From NCBI GenBank assembly GCA_003151595.1, contig PLXW01000039.1, positions 47,159-111,158 of the forward strand: 64,000 nucleotides of DNA. The letters run 5' to 3'. The position numbers and the translations under genes were made by a program. The notes under the pieces are model-generated. The model saw only the letters and a program-made list of their open reading frames with translations, made no database searches and was not told where the DNA came from. Below are positions 28,095 to 36,807 of this stretch, one piece after another. Each line of letters begins with the position of its first letter. Position 1 is the stretch's first letter. The DNA comes from Myxococcales bacterium. Its GTDB lineage: Bacteria; Myxococcota; Polyangia; Polyangiales; Polyangiaceae.

Positions 28095-30172
28095 CCGCAG
28101 GCGTGCGCGCGTGGGCGCCCTTCGTGATGGCGATGAGCTGCGCTTGCTCGCACGCGTCGTCCGCTCCGTCGGGGACCACGACGAACCCACCGGCCGGGAC
28201 GACGCAGGTGCTGATGCACTTCGATCGCGCCCACGGCTTCTACGACGCGCCGTTCCCCAGCGACGACCTCCGCGCGAGCAACGGGACGATCGATCTCAAC
28301 TCGTTCCCGAACCCGTACGCCGTCTCGTTGATGGAGCAGGCGAAGTCGCTGGCGTCGCAGGTCGGCACGTTCGCGCGGAGCGGCGGCGTGTTCTTCCAGG
28401 CGACGGGCGCGGTCGATCCCAAGTCGCTCCCCGACGTGAACGCCAGCATCACGCCCGACGCGAGCGCGTTCTTGATCGCGATCGATCCCGGCGCGCCCGA
28501 TTACTTGAAGCGCATCCCGGTGCAGGCCACGTACGAAGCCGACGCCGGGCCGTTCGGCGCGCTGAACCTCGTGGCGCTCGTTCCGATTCAAGGGACGCCG
28601 ATGCGCGCGAACGAGCGGTACGCGGCGGTGGTGACCACGGCGGTGAAAGACACGAAGGGGGTGGCGCTCGCGCCCTCGGCGGAGATGATCGCGCTGGCCA
28701 AGGGGCAAGCGCCGAGCACGATGTCGGACCCGGCGAAGACGACGTACGTCGCGGCGCTCGCAGCGATCGCGAAAGCCGGAGTGACGAGCGATCGGATCGT
28801 GGGGCTGGCGGCGTTCACGACCGGCGATCCCACGTCGCAGTTCGGCGTCTTCCTGAAGGACGTGCTCGCGCGTCCCCTCCCCGCCCCCGACGCGCCGTTC
28901 ACGCTGACCGACACGTTCGACGACTACTGTGTCTACCAGAGCACGCTGCCGATGCCCGACTACCAGTCGGGGACGCCCCCCTTTACCGATACGGGCGGCT
29001 CGTGGGAGGTCGACCCCGTCTCGGGCAAACCCGTCTTCCAGCGGAACGAAGAGGCGCGCATCGAAGTGACCATCCCGCGGAGCACGATGCCCGACGCGGG
29101 GTACCCGATCGTCCTCTTCGTGCGCACGGGCGCAGGGGGCGATCGGCCGCTGGTCGATCGCGGTCCGCAAGGGGTGACCAACGGGCCGCCGCTCGTACCG
29201 GGCACCGGGCCCGCGCTGTACTTCACGCACGCCGGGTTCGCGGGCATCAGCCCCGACGGGCCGCTCGGCGGGCTTCGAAACACGACGAACGCCAACGAGG
29301 ACTTCACGATCTTCAACGTGTTCAACGCCGTCGCGCTCCGCGACAACGTGCGCGAGTCGGCCCTCGAGCTCGCGCTCTTCGCGCACGTGATTCCGACGAT
29401 CACCTTCGACGCCATCACCTGCGCCGGCGCGCACACCGCGAGCGGGTCGACGAAAGTGAAGTTCGATACGTCGCACCTCGCGCTCATGGGTCACTCGATG
29501 GGCGCGACGATTTCTCCGCTGGCGATGGCGTTCGAGCCGAGCTTCGGCTCGCTCATCATGAGCGGCGCGGGGTCGAGCTGGATCGAGAACGTGGTCTACA
29601 AGCAGCTTCCGCTTAACGTGGCCGGCATCCTGGGATCGATCTTCCAGTACAACGCCGACGGCCGCACGCTCACCGAGCACGACCCGGCGACGACGATGTT
29701 TCAGTGGGCGATCGAGTCGGCCGATCCGCAGGTGTACGACGACCTGATCATTCGCGAGCCGCTGGCCGGTTCGCGCGCGCGCGACGTTCTCATGTTTCAG
29801 GGGATCGTCGATCACTACATCCTGCCGCCGATCGCCAACGCGACGACGCTGACGCTCGGGCTCGATCTGGCCGGCGAAGCCATCGACCAGGTGACCCCCG
29901 ACGAGTCGGCGTACCCGCCGGTGCTGGAGATGCTCCCGCTCGTCGGACACAAGCAGATCACGCTCCCCGTGACGGGCAACGTGACGGCGAGCGACGGAAC
30001 GAAGGTGACCGCGATCCTCTTCCAGGCGCGCGGCGACGGGATCGAAGACGGGCACGAGGTGATGTTCCAGACCGACCCGCCGAAGCACGAGTACCAGTGC
30101 TTCCTTGCCAGCTCGCTGAAGGGGACCCCCTCGGCGCCGGCGCTGGGCAACAGCGACGCGGGGTGTCCGTAG
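28079..30172 (+). CDS. Lipase-like alpha/beta-hydrolase lipoprotein
   Basis: This is a 697-aa secreted lipoprotein (signal ending AMSCAC). Residues ~40-280 form an Ig-like beta domain beginning MHFDRAHGFYDAPFPSDDLR, as in bacterial 'virulence-factor lipase' N-termini. Residues ~330-650 form an alpha/beta-hydrolase with the nucleophile elbow ALMGHSMGAT (Ser) and a candidate acid/His pair in FQGIVDHYILP and PLVGHKQIT. It is probably an extracellular or periplasmic esterase/lipase. It is the second gene of the operon with the aldolase-like gene. Confidence 0.82.
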   Translation: MLSRVTAGVRAWAPFVMAMSCACSHASSAPSGTTTNPPAGTTQVLMHFDRAHGFYDAPFPSDDLRASNGTIDLNSFPNPYAVSLMEQAKSLASQVGTFARSGGVFFQATGAVDPKSLPDVNASITPDASAFLIAIDPGAPDYLKRIPVQATYEADAGPFGALNLVALVPIQGTPMRANERYAAVVTTAVKDTKGVALAPSAEMIALAKGQAPSTMSDPAKTTYVAALAAIAKAGVTSDRIVGLAAFTTGDPTSQFGVFLKDVLARPLPAPDAPFTLTDTFDDYCVYQSTLPMPDYQSGTPPFTDTGGSWEVDPVSGKPVFQRNEEARIEVTIPRSTMPDAGYPIVLFVRTGAGGDRPLVDRGPQGVTNGPPLVPGTGPALYFTHAGFAGISPDGPLGGLRNTTNANEDFTIFNVFNAVALRDNVRESALELALFAHVIPTITFDAITCAGAHTASGSTKVKFDTSHLALMGHSMGATISPLAMAFEPSFGSLIMSGAGSSWIENVVYKQLPLNVAGILGSIFQYNADGRTLTEHDPATTMFQWAIESADPQVYDDLIIREPLAGSRARDVLMFQGIVDHYILPPIANATTLTLGLDLAGEAIDQVTPDESAYPPVLEMLPLVGHKQITLPVTGNVTASDGTKVTAILFQARGDGIEDGHEVMFQTDPPKHEYQCFLASSLKGTPSAPALGNSDAGCP

Positions 30173-30189
30173 GCGTCACGCCACGCGAC

Positions 30190-30684
30190 TCACTCTTTGC
30201 GCGGGCGTCGCCCTTCGATGATCCGCGCGGCCGCGCGAAAGGCGCTCGACGCGCGCTCGTCGTCCGGAGGTGAAGAGGGAGACGCGCCGAAGTCGCGGAG
30301 GTCGACGCCGTACATCGTGCGAATCGTGGTGAAGGCGTTGTCGAGCTGCTCATGCGCGTGGAAGTCGCGCGCGCGGGGCGTGGCGTTGGCGAGGTTGGTG
30401 AGCGTCGCGCGGCGCGCGCTCTTCACGAAGCCGTCCCCTTCGAGCACGTGATGGATCGTGGCGCACGACGGGAGAATCGAGAGGAGGAACTCGAGCAGCG
30501 TCGCGTGCTCCTCGGGCGTGAACCCGCCTCCGCCGGCCGGGATGCGCGCGAGGTAGACGACCTGGCGGCCGAGCCCACGGCGCAAGTCCGAGATGCGAAG
30601 GCCGACCTCACGCAGCTCGTCGGCCGTGAATCCGCGCCAGCTCGCGTAGACGACGTTCTCTCTGACGGCGAGCTTGAAGGGCAT
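30190..30684 (-). CDS. Hypothetical protein (STAS/DUF-like)
   Basis: This is a 164-aa soluble protein starting FKLAVRENVVYASWRGFTADELREVGLRI, a short beta-alpha pattern resembling SpoIIAA/STAS-like fragments (weak inference). It is followed by helical segments and a basic C-terminus. The ATG at 30684 matches the start of coding character; the much longer ORF in this frame is a shadow. TATCGT lies 11 nt upstream. Confidence 0.6.
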   Translation of the reverse strand: MPFKLAVRENVVYASWRGFTADELREVGLRISDLRRGLGRQVVYLARIPAGGGGFTPEEHATLLEFLLSILPSCATIHHVLEGDGFVKSARRATLTNLANATPRARDFHAHEQLDNAFTTIRTMYGVDLRDFGASPSSPPDDERASSAFRAAARIIEGRRPRKE

Positions 30685-30712
30685 CCGGAGACGCCACGAT
30701 AGCGCACTCGGC

Positions 30713-31060
30713 TCACGCCCCGTACACGTGCCTGCGCGCGACGTCGCCGACGAGCGGATACTCGTACGGGAGCCCGTCGATGGCGCGGATGGCCGCGACG
30801 ATGTGCCACACCAGGAACACCGGGATCGCGAGGCCGCAGGTGGCGAGCGAGACGCACGTGCCGAGGAGCGACCACAGCAGCGACTGAAGCGCTTCGCACG
30901 CGACCTCGCGCGAGTCGCGCTTGAGCAGATAGACGAGCAACGGCGCGAAGAACCAGGCGAAGACGGTGCCGCCGTGGGCGATGACGAGGGCCAGGCGATC
31001 CTGGGAATTGGTGCGCGCGTAGGGGTTCGCCGACGTGTCGTAGGTTCGGTAGGTGTCCAT
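30713..31060 (-). CDS. DUF4870-type small membrane protein
   Basis: This is a 115-aa protein with three to four helices. RLALVIAHGGTVFAWFFAPLLVYLLKRDSREVACEALQSL is the characteristic Tic20-like DUF4870 opening, and VFLVWHIVAAIRAIDGLPYEYPL the characteristic end. The role is unknown; homologues are widespread small inner-membrane proteins. TAGTCA lies 6 nt before the ATG. Confidence 0.82.
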   Translation of the reverse strand: MDTYRTYDTSANPYARTNSQDRLALVIAHGGTVFAWFFAPLLVYLLKRDSREVACEALQSLLWSLLGTCVSLATCGLAIPVFLVWHIVAAIRAIDGLPYEYPLVGDVARRHVYGA

Positions 31061-31091
31061 TGCGACTGACTAGTCGTTGGACGGGGCCCGG

Positions 31092-33935
31092 TTATTTCAG
31101 GGCAACGGAGGCCATCCAGCGCCGAACCGCGTCGGCTTCGACCGCGAGGCCCTTCGATGCAGCGAAGTCGTCGTAGGCACGCCGCGCGAGATCGGCCGCG
31201 CGCGCGGCGTCGCCCCCGGAGAGCACGAGCGCACGGGCCATCGCGAAGCGCGCGCGCGCGAGGTCGCCGGGGTACGTGCGGCGAGGAAGAGTGAGCGAGC
31301 GCTCGAGCGGCACGAGCGCCTCGCGCGGACGTCCGTCGAGGATGAGCGCGTCGCCGAGGCATCGGAGCGCGTCGGCGCGGAGGGTCTTGTCGGGATCGAT
31401 CTGCCCGAGGAGCTCTTGCTGGTGCAACGCTTCGGCACACAGCGCCTCGGCCTCCGGCGCCGGCGGGGCGCGCATCAACGCTTCGGCGATCGGCACGTTC
31501 GCGATCGCCACCAGCGACGCCGTCCCTTCCAGCGTCTTGATCAGCGCGATCGCTTTTCGCGAAGTGGCGACTGCGCGCACCGTGTCCCCTTGCGCGAGCG
31601 CGGAGCGGACGACGACCTCCATGGCCTCCACCTCGGAGTAGTCGTCGGAGTTGGCTTCGAAGATCTGGAGTGCGTGGGCCAGCGCGCGGTCGCCGTTCGC
31701 GAAGTCGCCTTGCGCGATGAGGCAGTCCCCTCGCCCCGCCAGCGAGTAGCCGGTCCAGCTGTAGTTCGGCCCGCCCACCGCCTCGCCCATGGTGATCGCG
31801 CGCGCGTAGACGTCGCACGCGCGCGCGTGCTCGCCGACCGACGTGAGCCCGTCTCCGAGGTTGTAGAGCGCCCGCAGCGTTCGCGGATGGACGCCGTACA
31901 GCTGCTGGTACGCCTGCGCGATACGCTCTTGCGACGGGAGCGTCTCTTCGGCACGACCGTCGGCGTCGGCCAGGAGCCACGACCTGTGCTCATCGTACTG
32001 GAGCTCGAGCTCCTCGCTCACGCCGACGCGACCGAGCGCCGCCTCGGCTACCCCCAACCAGATGTGCGCCTCACCGGGGCGCCCCAGCTTCGATCCCACG
32101 ACGAACGCCAGCATCGATGCCGTGGTCACCACCTGCGAGTCGGCTCCGGCCTTCGACGCGGTCCACGTGGACTCGGTGAGGAATCGCTCCGCCTGCGCGT
32201 GCTCGCTCTGCTCCACCTTGAGCCCGCCCAGGACGCGCAGGGCTTCGGCGACCGTCGGATCGTGCGCCGACGCGCGCGCCAGGCCCAGCGCGTGCTCCGC
32301 GCGTTGGGTGGACTCATTGAGCTTTCCCACGAGCTCGAACGCAATCGCGCTCGCTAGGTCGGTGCGCGCTTCGAGGACCTGCGCGCGCGGCTCGGGCGCG
32401 TCCGGGAGACCGCCCGACTTGCGCAGCATCGGTACGTCGGCGCAGACCGCGACGTTGGTGAGACCGTACGAAGCGGCGACGGCCTTCTCGACGACGTCTT
32501 TGTCCGCCACCCGGAACGAGCTCGAGAGCGCGCGCAGCTCGCTTCGTCGGCGATCGAGGCACTCCGATCGGAGCTCGTACGCATCGTCGGGTTGCCGCTT
32601 CTTGATCCGCGTCGCGTCGCACGACTCGGCCTTCATCGCCATCCACTTCGCCGCCGTGTCGTTCAAGACGGCGATGACCCGCGACGTGGTGTCGCGCGTA
32701 TCGGCTACTCCGCTCCGCTGGAACGCGCCGGTGAGATCGCTCTTCGCGGCGTCGTCCCACACCCCTTTCATGTCACTCGGATCGGGCGCGCACTCGTCGG
32801 TGCGCGAGCGCATGGCGAAGCCGACGCCCGTCACGGTCAGCACGAGCGCCAAGGCCCCGATGCCCATGCGGCGACGCGAGCGCGTCTGAATCGTGGGGTC
32901 CGACTCCAGCGCCGCGAGCAGCGCCTCCATCGACGGAAAGCGATCCTCGGGGAGCCGCGAGAGTCCACGCACCAGGATCTTGTGAATCCACGCCGGCACG
33001 TCCGCGCCCGGCGGCGGCGGCGGAAGAGGCTTCTCGAGCGCGATGAAGTACGCCGACAGCCCGTCGAACTTGAACGGACTCCGGCCATAGAGCGCGGCGT
33101 AGAGCGTCACGCAGAAGCTGAACTGATCCGACGCCGCGGTCGTGGCTTCGCAGAACGCTTGCTCGGGCGCCATGTACCCGACGGTGCCGAGGACCGATCC
33201 GGGGAGCGTGAGCGTCGCCGCGTTGGTGAGCGACATCGGCGGCGGGAGCGACGACGACGCGGGGACGACGGATCGAACAGGGAGCGGCTCGGTGAGCGAC
33301 GCAGGTCCTTTGTCGGCCGTGTCGCTCGCGCTCCTGGCCACGCTCGGCCGCGGAGACTTCGTCGCCTCGTCGTCGGGATCATCCGCCAGACGGGCGATTC
33401 CGAAGTCGGTGACGAGCACGCGCCCGTCTTTCCCCACGAGCACGTTGTCCGGCTTAAAGTCGCGGTGAATGAGCCCCGCCGCGTGCGCCGCCGCCAGCCC
33501 TCGTCCGGCCGACATGAGCACCGCGAGGCGCTCTTCGCGCGAGTGCTCTCCTTTCAGCCACGCCCTCAGCGTCCCGCCGTCGACGAACTCCATCGCCAGG
33601 AACACCCTGCGGTCGAACGTCCCCACGTCGTGCACGACGACCACGTTGGGGTGCGTGAGCCGCGCCATAGCTTGCGCCTCGCGCTGCATGCGCGTCGCGA
33701 CCTCGTCGGCCCCTTCGCTCCACGTCAGCTCGCGATGGAGGATCTTGATCGCCAGCGTGCGATTCAGCTGGGTGTCGTACGCGCGATAGACGGTCCCCAT
33801 CCCGCCGCGCCCGAGCTCGCCGACGACGATGTACCGACCGATGACCTCACCGGGCGCGATCTCCGCCTCGACGGTCTTCGCGCGCAGGGCCTCGGAGGTC
33901 GCGTCGTCGTGCAACGTGCGATCGGGGGAGGACAT
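31092..33935 (-). CDS. Transmembrane Ser/Thr protein kinase with C-terminal TPR sensor
   Basis: This is a 947-aa protein. The intact kinase domain spans ~33-345: GRGGMGTVYRA, LAIKILHREL (Lys ~64), LIHRDFKPDNVLV, VTDFGIARL and YMAPEQAF, with a ~60-residue Ser/Pro insert before the APE region. One transmembrane helix lies at ~358-378. The extracytoplasmic ~560 residues are helical TPR-like repeats (e.g. DVYARAITMGEAVGGPNY, LGDALILDGRPREALVPLERS). This myxobacterial PknB-plus-TPR layout suggests sensing by protein contact across the membrane. TACCCT lies 9 nt before the ATG. It is divergent from the next lipoprotein gene. Confidence 0.93.
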   Translation of the reverse strand: MSSPDRTLHDDATSEALRAKTVEAEIAPGEVIGRYIVVGELGRGGMGTVYRAYDTQLNRTLAIKILHRELTWSEGADEVATRMQREAQAMARLTHPNVVVVHDVGTFDRRVFLAMEFVDGGTLRAWLKGEHSREERLAVLMSAGRGLAAAHAAGLIHRDFKPDNVLVGKDGRVLVTDFGIARLADDPDDEATKSPRPSVARSASDTADKGPASLTEPLPVRSVVPASSSLPPPMSLTNAATLTLPGSVLGTVGYMAPEQAFCEATTAASDQFSFCVTLYAALYGRSPFKFDGLSAYFIALEKPLPPPPPGADVPAWIHKILVRGLSRLPEDRFPSMEALLAALESDPTIQTRSRRRMGIGALALVLTVTGVGFAMRSRTDECAPDPSDMKGVWDDAAKSDLTGAFQRSGVADTRDTTSRVIAVLNDTAAKWMAMKAESCDATRIKKRQPDDAYELRSECLDRRRSELRALSSSFRVADKDVVEKAVAASYGLTNVAVCADVPMLRKSGGLPDAPEPRAQVLEARTDLASAIAFELVGKLNESTQRAEHALGLARASAHDPTVAEALRVLGGLKVEQSEHAQAERFLTESTWTASKAGADSQVVTTASMLAFVVGSKLGRPGEAHIWLGVAEAALGRVGVSEELELQYDEHRSWLLADADGRAEETLPSQERIAQAYQQLYGVHPRTLRALYNLGDGLTSVGEHARACDVYARAITMGEAVGGPNYSWTGYSLAGRGDCLIAQGDFANGDRALAHALQIFEANSDDYSEVEAMEVVVRSALAQGDTVRAVATSRKAIALIKTLEGTASLVAIANVPIAEALMRAPPAPEAEALCAEALHQQELLGQIDPDKTLRADALRCLGDALILDGRPREALVPLERSLTLPRRTYPGDLARARFAMARALVLSGGDAARAADLARRAYDDFAASKGLAVEADAVRRWMASVALK

Positions 33936-34173
33936 CGCTCGACGAGGGTATCCGATTGACGCAATGCCCGATCGGGCGCTGCATTTGTGCCTCGCTGTGC
34001 CCTCACCGTGCGGGCTTTGTCACGCACCTGGTGCGCGCAGTGACCAGGGTCCCGCACTTGCCAGTGCCGTGATTTTCCCGTCTTGGCGTCTTGCGGGTGA
34101 CCCGCGGGCGGAACTGTTCGGCGTGAACGGTCGGGTGCGCAACTTGCTCCTGTTGTGGCCAGGGGACCTTCAA

Positions 34174-34998
34174 ATGCAGCGCCCGCTTTACCTCCTGCTT
34201 CTGAGTTTGTGCGCCTGTGGCTCGTCCTCGAGCAGCAACGGCAGCGCGCTCTCGTCGAACGGCGGTCCAGACTCAACCGCACGGGACGCCTCCGCATCCG
34301 AGTCAGGGACAGGGTCCGTCGTCCCTCCTGGGACCGGACTGGACGCTGGCGGGCCGCTGCCGATCGGCAGCCCGTCGGGACCGGACGCATCGGTAGCAGA
34401 CGCCGCGCCCGACGCGCTCCCGCCCCCGATCATTGGACCCACGACGGTCTACGACGACGGCGTGCTCTTGAAGCCGTGGTTCGACGCCTCGTGGACCGCG
34501 CACGATCTCGACAGCACCGCGGTCCTCGACAACGGTAAGCACACCATGTCCGTGAGCTTCGCCGGGTGGACGGCGCTGTGCTTCGACAACGAATCGGGGA
34601 TCGCGCCGCGAACCTTCCCCGAGGCGTTGAGCTTCGACATCTACGGCGGCGACAACACCGCGCCGAGCCTCGGCGCGCTTCTCTACTTCGACAACACTGA
34701 CTGGGGTCCGGTGATCCCCATCGCGCAGTACTGCGACGGCGGGTCCATCGCGACGAACGGCTGGACGCACTGCGCGATTCCTCTCTCGGTCCTCGGGAGC
34801 ACGACGCGGACGATCACCGAGATCGCCGTCGAAGAGAACGCGGGCGACAACCTCTCGCCGATCGCCCTCTCGAATCTTCAGGTCGTGAAGCTCGTCGAGA
34901 TCGACGCGGGCCCTGACGCGAGCTCGCTCCCTGACGCGGCCGACGACGATGCCGCGGAAGCCGGGGGCTCCGATGCGGGCACGCCGCTGACGAATTGA
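34174..34998 (+). CDS. Hypothetical lipoprotein with carbohydrate-binding-like beta domain
   Basis: This is a 274-aa protein with signal peptide ending LLLSLCAC (lipobox) and a ~75-residue Ser/Asp/Pro linker. A ~150-residue beta-rich domain (VYDDGVLLKPWFDASWTAHDLD..WTHCAIPLSVL) resembles jelly-roll CBM/expansin-associated modules seen in myxobacterial lipoproteins, and an acidic tail follows. The start is supported by AGGGGA 10 nt upstream; the longer frame lacks coding character. Cell-surface location is likely; the ligand is unknown. The 238-bp gap to the divergent kinase gene must hold both promoters. Confidence 0.72.
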   Translation: MQRPLYLLLLSLCACGSSSSSNGSALSSNGGPDSTARDASASESGTGSVVPPGTGLDAGGPLPIGSPSGPDASVADAAPDALPPPIIGPTTVYDDGVLLKPWFDASWTAHDLDSTAVLDNGKHTMSVSFAGWTALCFDNESGIAPRTFPEALSFDIYGGDNTAPSLGALLYFDNTDWGPVIPIAQYCDGGSIATNGWTHCAIPLSVLGSTTRTITEIAVEENAGDNLSPIALSNLQVVKLVEIDAGPDASSLPDAADDDAAEAGGSDAGTPLTN

Positions 34999-35014
34999 AG
35001 CGTTTCGAGTGAAG

Positions 35015-35043
35015 TGGTCCGGACGGGCTCGAACCCGCGACCT
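35015..35043 (-). pseudogene. Decayed tRNA-Lys 3' half (old attachment scar)
   Basis: The segment TGGTCCGGACGGG then CTCGAACCCGCGACCT matches the 3' half of the intact tRNA-Lys at 36735-36763 in the same orientation. It has only a few substitutions and one deleted base in the T-loop, which would break folding. No 5' half is attached. It is most simply the leftover end of an earlier integration into tRNA-Lys. Confidence 0.65.
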
Positions 35044-35063
35044 GCGCGCGCCATCGAAGCCTC

Positions 35064-35802
35064 ATGGCGAAGCCGTCTTACGCAACGTGGACCGTACTTC
35101 CGCATGGGCCGATCGAACGGCTCGAAGACAACTTGTGGCGCGTGGAGGGGAGTCTTCCGGGCATGCCGCTGAAGCGCGTGATGACGATCGCGCGCCTCGG
35201 GTCCGGCGACCTCGTGATTCACAATCCGGTCGCGCTCGATGCGCGAGCGAAGGGTGAGATCGATGCGTGGGGGCGCGTGGGGGCGCGTCGCCTATCTCGT
35301 CGTCCCCAACGGGTGGCATCGACTGGACTTGCACCCGTTCCACGCGAGGTACCCGAGCGCGAAGGTGCTCGCTCCCCCTGGCTCGCGCAGCAAAGTCGCC
35401 GTCGTCGAGGCGGGCGTCGCCGACGTCAGCACGTTCCCGAGTGATCCGAACGTCACGCTCGGCGTGATGGAGGGGACGAAAGGGATGGAAACGGTGATGA
35501 CCGTGAAGTCCGGCTCGGGCACCTCCGTCGTGCTCGCCGACGCGGTCTTCAACATGCCCCACCTGGCGGGCCTCCACGGCTTCGTCCTCCGGCACATCAC
35601 CCAGTCGAGTGGCGGCCCGCGAGCCTCGCGCGTGGCCAAGCTCTTCATGATCAAGGACAAGGCAGCCTTTGCCGCGCATCTCGAACGGCTCGCCACGCCC
35701 GACTTGCGGCGCGTGATCGTCGCTCACCACGAGACGATCACGGACGACCCGGCCGGTGCCTTGCGCCGCGTTGCGGGCGAGGTGCATGGGACCCACGCGT
35801 GA
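35064..35802 (+). pseudogene. DUF4336-like metallo-beta-lactamase-fold protein, broken by a 10-bp duplication
   Basis: The first frame (35064 onward) encodes YATWTVLPHGPIERLEDNLW..LVIHNPVALDARAKGEIDAWGR. The continuation AYLVVPNGWHRLDLHPFHARYP..HETITDDP is in another frame. At the junction GTGGGGGCGC occurs twice in tandem (35267-35276 and 35277-35286). Removing one copy rejoins the frames exactly as GEIDAWGR-VAYLVVPNG, giving a ~240-aa protein of the DUF4336 type. It is therefore a recent frameshift, a slippage-switchable gene, or an assembly error. Confidence 0.8.
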
Positions 35803-35854
35803 TCGTCCTAACGCAGGCGATCCGCATGACAGAAACGGCCCTAGGATTCCGGCC

Positions 35855-36643
35855 ATGAGCAGCACGCCCTCGCGGATCAGCCCGACCGCCCACTACACCG
35901 GGCATGTCTGGCTCAAGAACGGCCTGTCCGATCCGGCGTTCGCCACCCGTGAGGGCGAGCGCCTGCACATGGTGCTGGCGCCGTTCATGGCCAGCTCGCG
36001 CGCGCTCGGCGGCCCGACGATCGACGAGATGCTGCTCGCGCGCCACCACCTGATCGATCAGCTGCTCGAGCGCGCGATCGAGGACCGCACGGTCGTCCAG
36101 GTGATCGAGGTCGCGGCCGGGCTGTCGCCGCGCGGCTGGCGGATGACGCGCCGCTACCCCCAGCTGCGCTATCTCGAGGCCGATCTGCCCGGGATGATCG
36201 CGAAGAAGCGCGAGGTGCTCGCGCGCGCGGCCGCGGTGGGCGCCGGCCACGAGACCTTCGAGATCGACGCGCTCGCCGACGCCGGCCCGACGTCGATCGC
36301 TGCGATCGCGGCGCGCCTCGACCCGGCGCGCGGGACCGCGATCATCACCGAGGGGCTGCTCAACTACTTCCCCGGCCCGGTCGCGATCGGGATGTGGCGG
36401 CGCTTCGCCGGCGCGCTCGCACGCTTCCCGTCGTCCTTGTACCTCGCCGACCTCTCGCTCGCCGAGGACGGCAGCACGCTGGTCAGCGTGTTTCGCGCCG
36501 CGCTCGGCGTGTTCGTGCGCGGTGGCGTCTACCTCGATCTGACAGAGAGCGCCGCACGCCGCGAGCTGCTCGCGGCCGGCTTCGCGTCGGCCGAGCTGCA
36601 CGAGCCTGGCGAGCGGGTCCACATCGTCGAGGCGCGCACGTAA
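35855..36643 (+). CDS. Class I SAM-dependent methyltransferase (LCMT/PPM-like)
   Basis: This is a 262-aa protein. SAM motif I is VVQVIEVAAGLSPRGWRM, motif II is LRYLEADLPGMIAKKREVL, and AIITEGLLNYFP is the post-I block typical of the leucine-carboxyl-methyltransferase/polyketide O-methyltransferase (Ppm/Tcmp) family. It would transfer a methyl group to a carboxyl or hydroxyl of a small molecule or protein; the substrate is unknown. The ATG at 35855 is preceded by TAGGAT ending 7 nt upstream. It sits between the old tRNA scar and the intact tRNA-Lys, so it may be cargo of an earlier island. Confidence 0.85.
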   Translation: MSSTPSRISPTAHYTGHVWLKNGLSDPAFATREGERLHMVLAPFMASSRALGGPTIDEMLLARHHLIDQLLERAIEDRTVVQVIEVAAGLSPRGWRMTRRYPQLRYLEADLPGMIAKKREVLARAAAVGAGHETFEIDALADAGPTSIAAIAARLDPARGTAIITEGLLNYFPGPVAIGMWRRFAGALARFPSSLYLADLSLAEDGSTLVSVFRAALGVFVRGGVYLDLTESAARRELLAAGFASAELHEPGERVHIVEART

Positions 36644-36734
36644 GGGGGGCAGACGCCAGAAGTGAAGGAGCTGCTTGGTCACTCCGGATTCGGCGGGTCA
36701 GGAGTCGCCGCAATCTTCAGCGCGTTCGATACTG

Positions 36735-36807
36735 TGGGCCGGACGGGACTCGAACCCGTGACCTACGGATTAAAAGTCCGCAGCTCTACCAACTGAGCTA
36801 CCAGCCC
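36735..36807 (-). tRNA. tRNA-Lys (anticodon TTT)
   Basis: This is a 73-nt gene without encoded CCA. The acceptor stem GGGCTGG pairs with CCGGCCC (one G-U), discriminator A. The D-arm has AGCTCAGTTGGTAGAGC, the anticodon loop CTTTTAA with anticodon TTT, and the T-arm ACGGG-TTCGAGT-CCCGT. The element's 41-bp core (36769-36809) supplies the 5' half up to the anticodon loop, so the gene is a hybrid of chromosome and element. It lies at the 3' end of the integrase reading frame, which actually stops inside it. Confidence 0.97.

Noticed and set aside
28061..30088. 675-aa minus-strand ORF opposite the lipase-like gene
   Set aside because: Low-complexity Arg/His/Val composition typical of antisense frames; the sense strand has signal peptide and GHSMG motif.
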